DNA of 64,000 bases from Tetrahymena thermophila SB210 (Eukaryota; Ciliophora; Oligohymenophorea; Hymenostomatida; Tetrahymenidae), in the NCBI RefSeq assembly GCF_000189635.1, contig NW_002476154.1:1-64000 (forward strand). The letters run 5' to 3'. Below the pieces are notes generated by a model that had not been told where the DNA came from, did no database searches, and saw only the letters and a program-made list of their open reading frames with translations. The position numbers and the translations under genes were made by a program. Below, piece after piece: positions 47,262-59,407 of the stretch. Within the stretch, counting starts at the first letter, position 1, and every line of letters begins with the position of its first letter.

Positions 47262-47660
47262 TCAAAATCCAAGACATTTTTTATAGACAGGAATATAGAT
47301 CTTGTTGAAGTAGAAGCTACTTAAAGTAGCAACTTTTTAGCTGACTGATTAGTCTAAGAAGCATTATTGGAAGTAAGAGTTGAAATTCAATTCATCATCT
47401 TATGAAGATTATTGCATGAATGTTGAAAAGTTAGAGCAAGCTGTGGAATTTAAACCAGAAAGGTAAGAATCAGCAGATTAACAATTCTTTTTTTCAGTCT
47501 CATCCTTGAGTTAATTACAGTCAAAGAGATTTTTCATAACGCAAACCTTAAAGTCTTCAATTGTAGCGATGTGTTTTTTATGTGATTTTTAAAGTAGAAC
47601 AGTGGTGCCTATTCCCAGAAGGGCAATAGCGCTTATGATAGCCCATAATTTAAGATTCAT
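47262..47660 (-). CDS. Small Cys-containing secreted or membrane-anchored protein
   Basis: Single-exon gene of 132 aa, from ATG at 47660 to TGA at 47262-47264. Residues 3-23 form a hydrophobic segment (LKLWAIISAIALLGIGTTVLL) suited to a signal peptide or anchor. The mature part has spaced cysteines (KVCVMKNLFDCN, KKNCQSADSYL, TACSNF, QQCFLD and KKCLGF at the very end), a pattern that fits disulfide pairing outside the cytosol. Codons are enriched in C-ending forms (ATC, GCC, TTC, AAC), as in well-expressed Tetrahymena genes and unlike the flanking DNA. In-frame TAA and TAG encode Gln. No domain family is recognised. The context is gene-poor, giving no functional hint. Confidence 0.8.
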
Positions 47661-49007
47661 TTTTTTATTTATGTTTTTTTTCTTTTTTAGTTTGGGATTA
47701 AAATTTCTATTGGTTTGAAATGAGTTTTATTAATTAACATTAATCATTAGAGTGATTTAAATATTTCTAAAAACACAGATATAGTTATAAAAGAATTTTT
47801 GGATAATTCATGAGCAATTACCGAAACTCATCCTAAACAGTAAAGACTCAAGAAGTTAAAGACTTTAAAAGAAATTCTTTTATTAAGTTTAATAAAAGAA
47901 AAAGTAGGATTGCGCATGTGGATGTATGAATATCTTTATTGGATCTAGTAAAAAAATATTTAAAATATATTATACAATATTTACTTCATTTAAAAGTTTT
48001 TTTATGCTTTAATTTTTCATATTTTGTGATATTTTTAATTAATATATCAAATTTAAGAAAAAAATCAATATATTTAAAATATCTATTTTTAATTTGGCAA
48101 TTTCTAACATTAATTAGTATATTGAATACTGTAAAAGATAAATTTATTAAATTTTATCCTATGAAATACTAAATACAAATAAAATTAAGCTAAAGTAGAA
48201 CTATTATTTAAACGATAAATAAAATAAATACAAAATATAAACTAAAATAATGTATTTTGAAAAATATTTAATTAATTGTATTTGCTTAACTTTTTTAATT
48301 TATAAAGGTGAATTTTTAACTTAGACACTTATGTTTAGACATAAATAATTTCTATTATGAGAGATTTTGTTTTCATTATTTACATTTATTAAAAAGTAAA
48401 TATGTATTTTTAAATTTCACACTGTTAAAGTATTATCTATTGTAAATATAGGTTTTTTTTTGATGTTAAAAACCAATTTTTTTATCAAATTTTTAAAACC
48501 TTTTGCAGCCTTGAAAAAATGTAGGCATTTTGAAGAAAATGTTTTCAAGTTTTCTATTTTTCATGGTATATGTATGCTATATATATATGTTGGTGTTTAT
48601 TATAATATTTGTTATATTTTCTTAAATGAATTTAGTGGTATTTAAAGTATTATTATAATATTTATCATAAATATATGAGTATTTTTTAATTCATGAAAAT
48701 TTAAAATATAATTGTTTTTTGTATATTATGAATTTTTAAATAATTATAAAGGTATAAATAATAATATATTTTATTTTTAATTAAGAAATTTATTTAGTTA
48801 TTTATAAGTCAAAAAAATCTTTACTTTTTAAATATAAAATATTAGAATAGAATTAGTTTAAAATAAAATTTAAATATTTTATTTATTACATTTTATAATA
48901 ATAAACTTAAAAATAATTAAGACTAATAAAGTAAATTAATTATCATTATCAAATTCTAAATACAATAAATAATAGATACAAAAATTACTTAGTAGTTATA
49001 CTAAATA
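47661..49007. other. AT-rich spacer
   Basis: About 1.3 kb upstream of the small Cys-containing gene. It should hold that gene's promoter near 47.7 kb. Short Phe/Ile-rich frames at 47939-48172 and 48460-48645 have the composition of random T-rich DNA and are not called. Confidence 0.45.
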
Positions 49008-49780
49008 TTAAAATTTAAAAATTAATTAAAAATCTCTTATAATTGAATATTTAAAAATTAATGTATTTATTTTATCATATGTCATGAATGTCAGCTAAGA
49101 GTATCATATTAATAGTAAAGAGGATTCTCATATGTACATTATGTATTTTTGTATTTAATTAATTTTATTTAAATTTTTTACTTATTATATAAAATCTTTG
49201 AATTTCTAAATATTATCCATATATTTTTGAAAGCTATGATAATGATAAATTATTTTTTTAAGGATAATATTTTTTTCTTTCATAAGATGATTAAGTAATC
49301 AAAATTAAATGTTTTATTTTTATTGATGATAAAATTGTATTAAAAAACAAAAAATGTTAGAAATATTTAAATAAATAGCTTTTTCTCTTTGATAACCAAG
49401 TTAAAATTTAAAAATAAATTAATTTTCTTTTATAAGTGAATATTTAAAAATTAATGTATTTATCATATGTCATGAATATCTGCTAAGAGTTTCATAATAA
49501 TAGTAAAGAGGATTCTCATATGTACATTATCTATTTTTGTATTTATTTAATTTTATTTAAATTTTTTACTTATTATAAAATATCTTTGAACTTCTAAATA
49601 TTATCCAAATATTTTTGAAAGCTATTAGAATGATAAAATATTTTTTTATGGATAATATTTTTTTTTTTCATAAAATGATTAAGTAACCAAAAATAAATGT
49701 TTTATTGATCATAAAGTTTTATTAAAAACAAAAAATGTTAGAAATATTTAAGTAAATAGCTTTTTCTCTTTGATAACGAG
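49008..49780. repeat. Tandem duplication, two copies of about 385 bp
   Basis: Two adjacent copies, about 49008-49400 and 49401-49780, align over their whole length with scattered substitutions and small indels. Shared landmarks are ATCATATGTCATGAAT, GTAAAGAGGATTCTCATATG and the copy ends TAGCTTTTTCTCTTTGATAA. No reading frame is conserved between the copies, so this is a duplicated non-coding segment. Confidence 0.9.
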
Positions 49781-51362
49781 GTTAATATTTTATGTAGATA
49801 TCTCTGTAATTTTTTTAATTAATTTAGTCAATAACTTAATATTTGAAATTATAAAATTGCTTTTTTTCTGATATTTATTATATAAATCCTACTAATCTTA
49901 GCTAATCAAATATTTTATTGTAAGAACCAAATATTATGCTATAATAATATAAAAAATGGTAATATTCAACTTTATTATATAGATGGATTAATTTTTTTTT
50001 GGGAATATCTGTAATCGATCATAAAAAATTAGTTATATGATGTATATTTAAATAAAAAATAATATTACAAATTTTTAATAGTAAAACCTATTTACTTTGA
50101 TAAAAACTCCACACAAATACCAATTAACAATTTTAAGTAATACCTATCAAAGAATTAAATTTTTAAAGAAAATAAAAGTTTTAAATATTTAAAAAGCATT
50201 TGTTTGTTTTAAAATCAATAAAAATAGAAATGCTTTCCTTATTAAAGTTTTAATAGAGTAAATTTCTTAAGAATGATGATTTTATATCATTATTATTATA
50301 ATTTTTATTGTTATAAAATACATGTGAATTTTATTTAGTTTATTTATTCTTAGTATTTGTATGCTTGAACATAAATTCTGATCATTTCCTTAAATAATAT
50401 TTACATAATATAAGCAATCCAAAGTTACCATCAAAAAAAATTTTGTGGATTAAAATCAGATGTTATATTTCAATGACTTGCTTTTAATTATTAATCTTAA
50501 TTAATCTATTAATTATATTTTAATTTTAAATTTGAGATTGGTACCTTATTTTTTCTTTTAAAATATGGATGCGAAGAGCAAAAATACCTGAGAAAATAAA
50601 TATGTTTTGTTGATAAGCCTATACTGAATACTTTTATCTATAATTAAGCTATGCTTTTACATATTTTAAAAATGTTTAATTAATTGTTTGGGTAAACATT
50701 TTTTAAATGATACATTTAAGGTATCTTTTTTGAAAAAGAATCATAGTTAATAATTAAAGTACAGGTTTTTATATTATTGTTAAATGGTTTTATAATAATT
50801 TCTATTTTTATCAACATACTTTAAAATCAAAGTTGATTTTAATTTTTGATACTGATTTTACAAAATAACGAATCAAGGCACTGACCTCTAAATTTATCTT
50901 TTATAAAGAATAATAAGCTACTATAAATTATAATTTAAAAGAATCATTGATACGTGTATTTAATTCAAAATTTATATAATGCATAAATTAATTAATTAGT
51001 TTACAGTCTTAATAATATTTCAATAAGTAGTAAAAAAATTTCCATCAAATGCATTTTCTAACTTTCAATTATAAACAACTATTGCAAAGATTATTTACCA
51101 TAGATTTGATCAAGAAAAATTAGCTTGAATTTTCATTATATTTTAACTAATTTATGGAATTAGATCTTAAAGTTTAAATTTAGTAAAATAATGAGCTAAT
51201 GGAGCAATTTTTTTAATAACAAATTGAAAGTGATCACTCGATTTCAAAATCGATTTTACACAAAAAATTATCTTTAAATACTCTCACTAGTTTACCTATA
51301 TAATAATAAATTAAATCAAAAAATTATAAAACCCTAACAAAAAATAATAAAAAAATAATAAA
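49781..51362. other. AT-rich spacer with palindromes near its right edge
   Basis: About 1.6 kb with no gene. Some 110-130 bp before the small gene at 51363 there is a dense set of palindromes: GTGATCAC (about 51230-51237), TCGATTT-CA-AAATCGA (51238-51253) and the perfect 12-mer AAAATCGATTTT (51247-51258). These may be binding sites for that gene's regulation; this is inference from position only. Confidence 0.4.
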
Positions 51363-51527
51363 ATGACTAAAGTTACCCTTGTTTCCTTACAAAACTCTCA
51401 ACCTATGACTGGAGTCTAAAAGAAGAACTAAAACAGAACCAAGCTCTAAGCTCCCAAGAGAAAGGAATAACAAAATATCTTTGAAAACGAAGATGAAAAG
51501 AACATCTAACAATGCAACTTAATTTGA
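51363..51527 (+). CDS. Small basic protein, 54 aa, strongly codon-biased
   Basis: ATG at 51363 in an AAAATG context opens a 54-codon frame ending at TGA 51525-51527. Its composition stands out sharply from the surrounding DNA: AAG, AAC, ACC, TCC, GTC, CTC and CCC codons dominate, which is the preferred set of highly expressed Tetrahymena genes, and five TAA codons are read as Gln. The product is hydrophilic and basic (GVQKKNQNRT, APKRKEQQ) with an acidic patch NEDEKN and a single Cys near the end. No signal peptide or membrane segment is seen. No family is recognised. It could be a complete short protein or a first exon; the clean TGA and AT-rich tail argue for complete. Confidence 0.65.
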
Positions 51528-53680
51528 GTGATATTTTGTTGAACTTATTCATCTATTTCTATCCCATAAAATATATAAATGATAGATACTCCTTACTGCA
51601 CTTATTTGTTCAATTTATGTTTGTGATCAATATTAAATTTTGCAGATAATAAATACTTTTTAAAATCATATTTTTACGATTAGAATTACATAAAAATTAT
51701 TCATTATAAAAATTTAATATCAATTCATTCAATGCTGTTATATTTAAAATACGAAAAAATATTTAATCTATTTATAAAACAAATTATTTATTAAATTATG
51801 AATCAATAAAATCAGATTCCGATAAAAGCTAATTAATTCTCAACAATAAATCTATGAAATTTTATTCCAACAAATGTTAATTAAATTTCAACTATAAATA
51901 AATTAAATTTCATTAATGAATTCATTAAATCTATTATAATACTAAGGAAAATATTCAAATAAATAAAAATAATAAATTAGCAATATCTGTTTTATTGTAT
52001 TATTTAGTTCATTGTGTGTATGCAATTTTCATCATTTTTAAATTTCTTTTTAAGCTTTATACAAATTTTTTAACAACAATTTTTTTAATTTAATCATTTA
52101 TTAATGTATAGAAAAAAGATTAAGTTATTTAAAAAATTAAATATTATGAAAGTAAATTAATTATATCTATTATTGAAATCTGTTATGATTAATAAATAAT
52201 TTTATATGAAACATTTTAATTGAGTTATTTATTTTATATTTTTATATTTTAGTATCTTTTATGAATCAAAAGATTTTATTTATATAATCATGTAGTGTGA
52301 ATTTTATATTGTTTTCTTTTTTATATTTTTTTTTAATATTCTTAAAATCTTTTTGTTTATTTTTAAAATTATATTTCTATTTATCTTTATATAATTTATT
52401 AAATATTTTATTAGAGAGAAGAGAGTTAATAAAATTTATTGTTTTTAAGTAAAGTAGAATGCTTATACTAACATTTTAGAAGATCTCAGGCTAATTTTGA
52501 TTAATATCTATATTTCTCATTTTCGCAAAAAAATTGAAATCTAAAAAAGGATAAAGAAATGTTGTAGTTTGTTTGTTTGGTTGATTTGGTTTTTGAATAT
52601 ACCAATCCAATTCAGATAGATTTTAATTTATTATCTAGCAGAATTAAGATGAAAGGCTATTTGAGAAGGTTTATTTTGTTGAATGAGTGAATGACTATTT
52701 CTACATAATAATGCCGTCAAGAGAAATAATTTCATAAATTGATTTCTCTTTATTACTACATAATTTTTTCAAAGTATGTTGTAAATTATGAAGGATAGAC
52801 AACCTATTCAACTTATGCAAGATCAAAAACTAGTATTTAAGCCGATTATATTTAAAAACTATTTTCAAACCTTCTTTTTAATAGTCTTCTTATTCGTAAT
52901 ATTTTATATTTATTAAATTTTTAATATTTATGAAAGTTTTCTTATTTTTAATTTGTTTAGTTTATTTTTAACGAATATCTTTTATTCTTCTAACAATTAA
53001 ATTAATAACTAATCAATATATCATCAAATTGAACAAAATATTGAAATCCTTAGGTTATAAAATAAAATAAATCAATCGGAAACTTTGTCTTTACTTTTTC
53101 ATAATGAATTATTTTTATTTTCTATGTAAAGTCCCACATTGTTTTAGATAAAAAATCTTATGCTTTTTTTCAAATAAAAATAAATAGAAAATTTCTAACT
53201 CTCCTGAGCACTATTAATGGAGTTTTCTAAAAAATAAATGAATTTCAAATACCTATGTTTATTTTCTTTTTATAAAATAAAAGCCATTAGTTGTAAATTA
53301 AAATGGTAGCTAAAAACAAAACTTCTAAATATATGATATAAATAAATATATTACAAACACATAAATAATTCTTTAAATTGATATATAAAAATATGTTTTT
53401 TTTCCTGTTTATAAAAAAAAACTATATAAGATTTACTACTTATTTTCATCATGTATTGTAAAATAGGAACTCTAACACATTAAATAAAATGGAAAAATAT
53501 TTAAATCTCATTTATCATCAAATAAAAGAATGCACAATATATCCAATAAGAAATTAATAATAGTGCGGAATTAGAAGAATCAAATATATACTTTGATAGT
53601 ATACCTAAATAATAATATTAAGATAAAAAATAATAATAATAACTAATATCATCATCAATTATATTTAATAAAAAGTATTC
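51528..53680. other. AT-rich spacer
   Basis: About 2.1 kb downstream of the 54-aa gene. A slightly less monotonous patch at about 52.45-52.75 kb contains no convincing frame on either strand. Nothing else is supported. Confidence 0.45.
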
Positions 53681-54795
53681 TTGATTAATAGTAAAATATT
53701 TAAAATGATTATATATTATAAATAATTCTTTCAATTCATTTACAAATATTTTTTTTTCCTTTTGTAATTCTTTTTATGTTAATTATACAGAAGAAAAAAT
53801 AAATCAAGCATAAAAGAAATATTTTTATTAATTTTCTTATTAGTAGTCAAAAATAATTATTTTGTTTTTTTCAAATTATCTTTCAAATAAATTATAATTT
53901 TATGCAAAATTTTGTATTTTTTACTAAGAGTAAAAATTAGCTTTTACTAAAGTTAAAAGTGCTAAGTCTAATAAATTAAAAAATTGATGGTTGAAACATA
54001 AAAATGATTGATAATATTTTTTAATTAAGTTGAGAAATGATAGCTGCTTAAATCTTTTATTAATATATGTTATTAATTTTACAATTTACTGATGAAATTG
54101 AATCTAAACCTAAATCAGTATAAGAATAAAACTCCTTTTGTGAAGTTAAATCCTAACCATAAAAATTAGGAGCAATTATGATGTAAAAAAGATACTCTTT
54201 TTTGAATTTGTCCTTTTGCCTTTTATTTTGATTGATATTAAAATATTTAAAATGATTAAGTTGTATATAATAAATAATTCTTTCGATTCAATATTTTAAA
54301 ACATTTACAAATGTTTTATATTTCCTTCATTTTGTAAAATTTTATGTTAATTACACAGAAGAAAAATAAATCATACATAAAAGTAATATTTTTATTAATT
54401 TTCTTATTAGTAGTAAGGATATTTAATTTGTTTTTTACAAATTATATATCAAATAAATTATAATTTTATGTAAAATTTTGTATTTTTTTTTAATGAGTAA
54501 AAATTAAGCTTTACTAAAGATAGAAGTGCTAATTCCAATAAATTTAAAAAATTGATGGATGAAATATAAAAATGATTGATCATATTTTTAATCAAGTTGA
54601 GAAATGAAAGCTAATTAAATCTTTTATTAATATATGTTATTAAATTTACAATTTACTGATGAAATTGAATCTAAAGCAAAAGCAGCATAAGATTAAAACT
54701 GATTTTGTGAAGTTAAATTCTAACCATAAAATTAGAAGCAATTACTATGTAAAAAAAGATACTCTTTTTGAATTTGTCTGTTTGCATTTTATTTG
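53681..54795. repeat. Tandem duplication, two copies of about 550 bp
   Basis: Copy 1 is about 53681-54227 and copy 2 about 54228-54795. They align end to end with about 10-20 percent differences by eye. Shared landmarks are ATATTTAAAATGATT near the start, TATTAATTTTCTTATTAGTAG, AAAAATTGATGG, TACTGATGAAATTGAATCTAA and AAAAGATACTCTTTTT near the end. No frame is preserved. The pair lies just upstream of the cysteine protease gene, so part of copy 2 may act in its promoter region. Confidence 0.9.
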
Positions 54796-54973
54796 TATAA
54801 GATGAGATAAATAATTTAGAAAGCCTGTTTATTGATTGATTTATTAATCTTTGTAATTGATAAATTCTAATTTAATAAAAGATTTAAAAAGTGCCTTCTT
54901 ATCTCAAAAATAAGATAATAAATAAATAATTAATTATTTATACAAAAGTAAAAGAAAATAAATATAAAGCAAA

Positions 54974-55969
54974 ATGAAATTAACTTATTTCCTTGTTGGC
55001 TTAGCTTTAATCGGTGCTGCCACTGTTTACTTAATTACAAGAAACCCCAACGGTGATGGTCATCTTGATATGTATTCATTCTTAAAATTCAAGAGATCTT
55101 TCAATGTTTAATATCACAATGAATCTGAGGAATCTTACAGACTTTCTGTCTTCTTAGAAAACTTAAAGATGATTGAAAAGCACAATGCTGATTCAACTAG
55201 AACCTATGACCAAGAAGTCAACTAATTCGCTGATTTAACTATTGAAGAATTCGAATCTAGATATCTTATGAAGTCTCTTCCTTCCTAATTAAACAAGAAC
55301 CTCGCCGTCTTAAACTTAAATGAGACTGCTAGTCAACCTATCGACTGGACTACTAAGAATGTTTTACCCGGTGTTAAAAACTAATAATAATGCGGTTCCT
55401 GCTGGGCTTTCTCTACTGCTGGTTTACTTGAATCTGTTTACAACATCCACAACAAACCTAATACTCCTATTTCTTTCTCTGAATAATAGCTTGTTGATTG
55501 CTGTGGTGCTGAAGGTTTCGGATGTGAAGGTTGTGGTGGTGCCTGGCCTACTGATGCTGTTGCCTACACTTAAAAATTCGGTATTGTCTAAGAGAGTTAA
55601 TATGCTTACACTGCTAAGGATGGCAAATGCAACAAAACTCTTGAAGGTGTTGGTTACAAGCCTTCTTAATAATTCTAAGTTACTGCTAGTGATGCTGCCC
55701 TTCAAGCCGCTCTCTAGAATTAACCTATCTCTATCTGCGTTGATGCCTCCTAATGGTCTTCTTATGCTTCGGGTGTTTTCCCTTAAAGCAAGTGCAGTTC
55801 TGATCCCAACGCAGCTGATCATGCTGTTTTACTTGTTGGTTACAATGCTAATGGTACTTGGAAGGTTAGAAACTCTTGGGGTACTTCTTGGGGTGTAGGT
55901 GGTTACATCACACTTGCTGCTGGTAATACTTGCGGTCTTGAAAACTATGCAATTTATGCCACATATTGA
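54974..55969 (+). CDS. Papain-family (C1A) cysteine protease, cathepsin-like
   Basis: Single-exon preproenzyme of 331 aa. Residues 3-22 are a hydrophobic signal or anchor. The propeptide carries an intact ERFNIN pattern (E52, R56, F60, N63, I67, N71) and NQFADLT (about 83-89), the inhibitor fold of cathepsin L-like zymogens. The mature domain begins near PIDWTTKN. The oxyanion Gln is Q137, the nucleophile C143 in CGSCWAFS, the catalytic His H283 in DHAVLLVGY, and the Asn N300 in RNSWGTSWG. Additional cysteines (CCGAEGFGCEGC) are typical disulfide partners. It would act in phagosomes or lysosomes, or be secreted. Codon use is strongly biased to the preferred set (AAC, GCC, TTC, AAG), which suggests high expression. 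In-frame TAA/TAG read as Gln, including Q138 and Q139 in the active-site approach. Confidence 0.97.
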
Positions 55970-56864
55970 TCTAATTCAATAAAAGAAATTATAATAGTAA
56001 GTATGTTTTTATCTTTACATGCATGTATTACAAAGTATAATTAATATATTAATTAATTAACTCGCTTCATTCAATCTTTGTTTACTAGAAAAATATTTGT
56101 TTTTACAAAATAATTAATTAAAATACTTCAATCAAATTAAAAATAATTCATCTATTTTATTTTATCAATCAAAACCTTTGCATTCATTAATCAACAAGAC
56201 TAAAAAACAAAAATGTTTTTAAAGAAATATAAACCCAATTTTATTTACAGTTTAGAAGCAAAAATAAAAGCGAAAAATCCTATTTTTAATCACTCAATCA
56301 ATAAATAAATTTTTTAATGCTTATGTAAGCAAATAAAGAAATTTTATTTCAATTTAAAGAAAGAAAAATTTTGCTAACAAAAAAATATAATCAAAGATTT
56401 TCAATTTCTTAACCAAAAAAATAATATTAAAAAAAAATCTTTTTTAGTCCTAATTCTTTTTACTATCTCGATTGTACTAAAGTAAGTAAAGAAATTACAG
56501 ATTTATAATTTTTCTTATTTTATTATACTTTTTTTTTTAATTCAATGAATTATTTCAACTTATAGATTACTTTAACTATTAAAATATTTAATCAATTCTC
56601 TATTTTATTTTTGCTAAAAAGAATAAAATGATTTAAATAATGACTACCTTTAATAGCTCTCTATTTTTTTAAAGCCTTTTAAATTTTAAATTTAATTTTA
56701 CTATTAAAAATGTTATTTTCTTAAATTGAATTAATCATGAAAGCATCATAATACATTTATCTAATTTCCGACTCAAAATATAAACAAATTACAAATTATT
56801 ACTTATTAAAAAATAAATTATCAAAATAGTAATCAAATTAATTATTTATTTCATTTAGATTTTT
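55970..56864. other. AT-rich spacer downstream of protease gene
   Basis: About 900 bp of A/T-rich DNA containing the protease 3' UTR. Nothing else is recognised. Confidence 0.5.
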
Positions 56865-57680
56865 CAATTTTGTAATTTTTAGATTATTAGCTTTAGTAAA
56901 AATAAATATTTTTTAGACACTTTAATTTGAAGATTACTAGATTAACTTAATGTAATTTTCCCATATAGAAATAAATTTTTATCTAATTTTTCTTATCAAT
57001 ATTATAATTTTGAAAGGATTATATGACAATAAATTATCTTTTTGATACTATCTCATATTAAGTATTTATAAATAATAAGCTCAGCATAAAAGTATTATTA
57101 AATTTATTGTTTCTTTCAAAATTTTTATAAAATTGATAAAAAAATAATTTAATTTCTAAAATTATAATTATTATTTACTAATTATTAAGATTTTTATTTT
57201 TGAAAGAGAATAAAATATTTAGTGAATTTTATATATTAACAATTTATTTATTAAATTTAAATTAGAAAACATATCATCAAAAAAGTACAAATTTATTGCT
57301 TTATTTATTTGAATAAGTTAAATTTAGATTACTATTTAGCTTCAGCAAAATTCTATTTATGTTTAGAAACTTTAATTTAAAAAGAGATTTTTTCAAAGAT
57401 AATTTAGATTAAATTAAAATAATTATCTCAAAATACATGATTTTTATCTTTATTTTTCTATACTTAATATTTTTATAAAGGATAAAATGATAATAAATAA
57501 TTTTTTCAAATACTGTCTTATATTAAATAGTATGAAATAATAGCTCATATTAAAAATATCAAATATTTTATTATTTCCTTCATTTAAGATAGATATTATT
57601 TTTGTTAGAAAATAAAAAATTTAAGAAATTTTTATAATCAATTTATTAAATTTAAATTAAATTAAATTAGATTATTTTTT
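56865..57680. repeat. Diverged tandem duplication, about 400-bp units
   Basis: Two old copies, about 56865-57295 and 57300-57680, share an ordered series of landmarks: TAGATTA followed by TTTAGCTT or TTAGCTTTAG, then AAACTTTAATTT or ACACTTTAATTT, then AAAGGATAAAATGATAATAAAT or AAAGGATTATATGACAATAAAT, then TAATAGCTCA or TAATAAGCTCAGC. Divergence is greater than in the other two duplications of this region, and boundaries are approximate. Confidence 0.6.
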
Positions 57681-57959
57681 TAATAAAATTATATAAAAAA
57701 TAATGATTCCATTTTAATGATAAATATCCACTTAATCTAGCTAGATAAAAATATTTAGAAAAAGAATAAAAAATAATTCCTACCTTTTGATTTATTTAGA
57801 AAATCAAATAAATTATTTCTTTTGTATGTTTTTGATTTAATTTTTAACTGACTGATTTGATGAAAAACTTTAACAAATAATCTTAATAATAAATTTCTTA
57901 ATTGATTAATTTCATAAATAAAGAAAAAATAAATAAATACCGAACCTTGTTTTACTTGA

Positions 57960-58440
57960 TAAAAAAGGTTTGGACATGGTGTTTGACTTATTAATTCAGA
58001 GATTCTACAATTATTTTAAATAAAACTCTCAAAGGATCTAATATGCCACTAAGTTTTTAACATTTCTATTCAAAAAAGAATCTTTGAAAAATAATTAGAA
58101 CACATAGTATTTCAAAATCAAATCAAAGCCAATCATGCTTAAAAAGCAAATAAAATTCTTATCTTCCTTCCCTTAGAGATACTTTGAAATAATAGATATT
58201 TTAAGAAAGTTGTATTTTAGTATGCGCTCATGGTTTTTAAGACATTTAGTTTTTAATCCTGGTAAAATGCTTTCGAGAAACGACTTCCCTCCGATAATGA
58301 GCAATTCTAAGATATAATACTAGTTGAACATAAACTTTCTGAAGAAAATCTTATTTTAAATATCTCAAATTAAAATATAAATTATGATAGTCTTTTTCAC
58401 ATTAAAATAATTTAAAAAATCTTCTCTCTCCTTTAAAACC
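57960..58440. other. Unassigned complex-sequence island, possible decayed gene
   Basis: A pocket with clearly higher G+C than its flanks. On the plus strand a long frame opens at ATG 57978 (MVFDLLIQRFYNYF) and stays open into AT-rich Lys-rich sequence. On the minus strand a roughly 100-codon frame reads LLIIGGKSFLESILPGLK with more protein-like hydrophobic patterning. Neither matches a family I recognise and they exclude each other, so no gene is called. A decayed coding sequence is as likely as a real short gene. Confidence 0.3.
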
Positions 58441-59407
58441 TTCTCTAATCTACTTTAATAAAAACAAAAGAAAGAAATTTAAATAACATCATCTAATAAA
58501 TAAAAAATCTTTAAATTAAGAAAAAAAGTTAACTAATTTATAAAAATTTAACAGAAAACAAAAAATAAAAATCTAACAGAAAAATAATTCATTAGAAAGA
58601 AAAAGAAATAATAATAAAAGAAAACAAATTATGAAATAAAAAATTTAACAACATAAATAAATTATTATAAAGTTGGATTTAATTCTTTAAAAACTTTGAA
58701 AAATTGTAATGAATTTTTAAAAATTTCTAATTAAATAAATTTATTTAAACATATTTAAATTTCATAATTCGATGATAATATTTATTATTTAAGTTTAAAA
58801 TAGGTTTCATTTAATTTTTGTCATATTAAAGAAATTTTTCGTAATTAAAAATTTATTTAAGTCAGTTAATAAATTTTATTTGAAAGATATTTATTTGATA
58901 GACTTTAAAATTATTAAATAAAAGATAAAGTTTTTAATGTCATTTCTTTTAAATTAAGGCTTGAGTTAAGAAGTATTTATTTTGTCTTAATTTTTATTTC
59001 TATGATAAATTAAGATTGGATGAAATGTAATCAAATAACAATATTGATATTTTATTAGTAACAAAAATAATTAGTAAAATTTATTATGGAGAATCATTAG
59101 GAAAAAAGGAATTAGTTATATATTAAGTTAGAATAGTACATACATACATTCAATAATAATTTATTGTGATATTTTTAATATTGTTATATAAGAAAATTGA
59201 TGATCCAATTTTAAATAGTTATTTATTTATTTATTAGTTCGGTTAGAAAGATTGAATCTTATTTTTTAATTAAATTGATTTTAATTCTTGTTGAATAAAA
59301 CTTATTGTTAGTTATTGTTTATTGTCGCAATTGCATTAGTCATATTATTAAGAAAAATTTAGAAGGAAATCTAAAATAATTTAATTTTATTTTATTTTAT
59401 ATTTTGA
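58441..59407. other. AT-rich spacer
   Basis: About 970 bp between the island at 58 kb and the stop of the pseudokinase gene. It contains purine-rich AAAG/AAAT runs (58.45-58.65 kb) and otherwise nothing recognisable. Confidence 0.45.

Noticed and set aside
48460-48645. Frame starting MMLKTNFFIKFLKP
   Set aside because: Composition equals that of random T-rich sequence and there is no motif.
55320-55898. Long standard-code frames on both strands at 55.3-55.9 kb
   Set aside because: They are out-of-frame readings of the cysteine protease, whose true frame has all catalytic residues.
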